NCBI GenBank assembly: GCA_964035015.1
Contig: OZ035998.1
Coordinates: 52,884,647-52,948,646, forward strand
Direction: 5' to 3'
DNA length: 64,000 nucleotides
From: Corallium rubrum
Lineage: Eukaryota > Cnidaria > Anthozoa > Scleralcyonacea > Coralliidae
How positions within the stretch are numbered: the first letter of the stretch is position 1; each line of letters opens with the position of its first letter. The notes beneath the pieces were generated by a model. That model did not search any database and was not told the origin of the DNA. It saw only the letters and a program-made list of their open reading frames with translations. Both the position numbers and the translations under genes were made by a program. This document shows, one piece after another, positions 62,424 to 64,000 of this stretch.

Positions 62424-64000
62424 ATGAATCGTTTTTTACTGCTGATATTATACTTATATTGCAGCTGTTGGATGCATTTAGACCAAGGTACAACTGTTGT
62501 TACATTACTCGTGTTATATCTTTAATCATTTCATTCATGGCATTTTAAGACGTCTCCCTTGACGAGTAAATCGTTTGGTGTTAGACAGAGTAAAAACATA
62601 AAGTTGTTTCACAACAACAATGTGTATGAAAGGCTTAAAGCGGGGTATTGGCAATAAAAATTAAGTTTATCTCATTTGAAAGAAATCGTCAAATGGTACA
62701 GCACGCTGTCTTTATTACATTGTTTAGTGTTATATTAACAAGTAGAGTGGTGCGTAAGCAGTGTTTTGGTCAGAAAAAATATGGTAATTAAACTGCCAAG
62801 ATTTTCAGCAACGAAATATTGACGTTTCGAGCCGAGTCCGCCTTCATCACAGTAAAATGTAATGAAAAAAAGGTGACGTAGTTGAGAGTAGCCAATCAAG
62901 TGTAAGTAAATTAGTGGAAAACAGAAAATTAAAAATAAATTAAATTGCATATTAAGTTAATAATCAAACAATATGCGTTGCTAACTAAAAAAATAGAAAA
63001 AGTAAAAATTCTTTTAAGAAAATCGACATGCATTGCAATAAAGCATGTATCACGCGTTTGTTACGATTGATTTTTTAGTAAAATACGTTGTAATAATTAG
63101 TTCCACTTGCATTATTTATTTTGTGACCTTAGTTTTACATGTACTTTACTTTTTACGTTCAGGATCTGTCAAAGGAAATATCCTCAAGCTAAAGCCAGCA
63201 ATAAAAAATAATCAATCACACCAAACAGCACAAAGTGAAGCCAGAAGCAATGTTATAAAAGGCGATAAAAAATCTTGGAGTTGGAATTCAGGTGGAGGAG
63301 GAGCGTTGGGCGGTGGGGGCAAGTGGGGAGGTTCTTGGAACAGTGGTGGTGGGGCAGGTGGTGGGGCTGGTGGTGGAGCTGGTGGTGGAGGCAAGTGGGG
63401 AGGTTCTTGGAACAGTGGTGGTGGGGCAGGTGGTGGGGCTGGTGGTGGGGCAGGTGGTGAGGCTGGTGGTGGGGCTGGTGGTGAGGCTGGTGGTGGGACT
63501 GGTAGTGGGGCTGGTGGTTGGGCTGGTGGTGGTATAGGTGGTGGTGGTGGTATAGGTGGTGGTGGTGGTATAGGTGGTGGTGGTGGTATAGGTGGTGGTG
63601 GTGGTTTGGGTGGTGGTGGTATAGGTGGTGGTGGTGGTATAGGTGGTGGTGGTGGTATAGGTGGTGGTGGTGGAGGTTTGGGTGGTGGTGGTATAGGTGG
63701 TGGTGGTGGAGGTTTGGGTGGTGGTGGTATAGGTGGTAGTGGTGGAGGTTTGGGTGGTGGTGGTATAGGTGGTGGTGGTGGAGGTTTGGGTGGTGGTGGT
63801 ATAGGTGGTGGTGGTGGAGGTTTGGGTGGTGGTGGTATAGGTGGTGGTGGTGGAGGTTTGGGTGGTGGTGGTATAGGTGGTGGTGGTGGAGGTTTGGGTG
63901 GTGGTGGTATAGGTGGTGGTGGTGGAGGTTTGGGTGGTGGTGGTGGTATAGGTGGTGGTGGTGGAGGTTTGGGTGGTGGTGGTGGAGGTTTGGGTGGTGG
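62424..64000 (+). CDS. Secreted glycine-rich repeat protein, 5' part
   Basis: Exon 1 coding part 62424-62487 gives MNRFLLLILYLYCSCWMHLD, a short Lys-free hydrophobic signal peptide, and ends in phase 1 at a GTACAA donor. Exon 2 starts at 63163 after TTCAG with the matching phase, reading GSVKGNILKLKPAIKNNQ, a basic segment, then KSWSWNSGGG and two GKWGGSWNSGGG units. Next come GGGAGGGA repeats, and from about 63530 a 12-residue (36-nt) unit GGGIGGGGGGLG that continues past the window end. The basic Trp-rich motif WGGSWNS also occurs in the tail of the CAP exon at 41862-42745. It is probably an extracellular structural or mucus/cuticle-like protein; function not known. Codons are GGT-dominated. 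Confidence 0.82.
62540..62640 (-). repeat. CTGTCTAAC-type short repeat, copy 3, within the intron
   Basis: Inverted match to 18200-18270 and 53265-53345: GACGAGTAAATCGTTTGGTG, TTAGACAGAG, AACAACAATG. It lies in the intron of the glycine-rich gene. The same intron has a CGTTTCGAGCCGAGTCC motif of the GTTTCGAGC family at about 62822. Confidence 0.6.

Noticed and set aside
63275..63739. Trp-Trp-Trp or Val-rich frames over the Gly repeat
   Set aside because: Shifted frames of the GGT repeat; the frame joined in phase to the signal-peptide exon is preferred.

Overview
The window is eukaryotic, animal-like DNA: AT-rich, with GT-AG introns, dense microsatellites and many nested transposable elements. 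PDIA5-type domains with an ER-retrieval C-terminus, a CAP-domain exon beside glycine-rich secreted proteins, Tx1-like and CR1/L2-like LINEs, a Penelope-like element, Ty3/gypsy, Tc1 and 5S-derived SINEs together suggest an invertebrate metazoan, possibly a cnidarian. That assignment is inference; no species-specific sequence is visible.

Region 1 (about 2.0-40.3 kb, + strand) is the 3' part of one large gene for a secretory-pathway protein disulfide isomerase related to PDIA5. I rebuilt 30 exons (one microexon repeats four times) that join without a frame break into 855 codons plus stop. They give SEVEN tandem thioredoxin domains with active sites WCGFC, WCGHC (x4), GCGYC and WCSHC, and a C-terminal KQEL. 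The first and last domains match the first and last thioredoxin domains of vertebrate PDIA5. The five middle ones look like copies of its single middle domain, mostly carried by a repeated five-exon cassette that includes a 13-nt microexon. The N-terminal exons lie left of the window.

The introns of this gene are full of repeats: a Penelope-like element inside a MITE (11.5-13.9 kb), a Tc1 element swollen to 5.5 kb by nested insertions (22.0-27.6 kb), 5S-rRNA-derived and tRNA-derived SINEs, a LINE tail (30.7-31.5 kb), and a 1.36-kb array of a 13-bp repeat ending 25 bp before an exon (31.7-33.1 kb).

Region 2 (41.8-42.75 kb, - strand) is one exon of a CAP/SCP-domain protein with a long Gly-Gln-rich tail. 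Region 3 (42.8-53.1 kb) is a transposon nest: an outer foldback element holds a TTAA-flanked MITE, which holds an apparently intact Ty3/gypsy retrotransposon with 165-167 bp LTRs. To its right is a Tx1-like LINE with a poly(A) tail and target duplication, lacking its endonuclease domain and with one stop in ORF2. Region 4 (53.1-62.4 kb) has no convincing host gene, only MITEs, diverged tandem repeats, a LINE fragment and microsatellites. Region 5 (62.4 kb to the end, + strand) is the start of a secreted glycine-rich protein gene: a signal-peptide exon and a repetitive exon that runs off the window. It shares the short motif WGGSWNS with the tail of the CAP gene, so the two may be related extracellular proteins.
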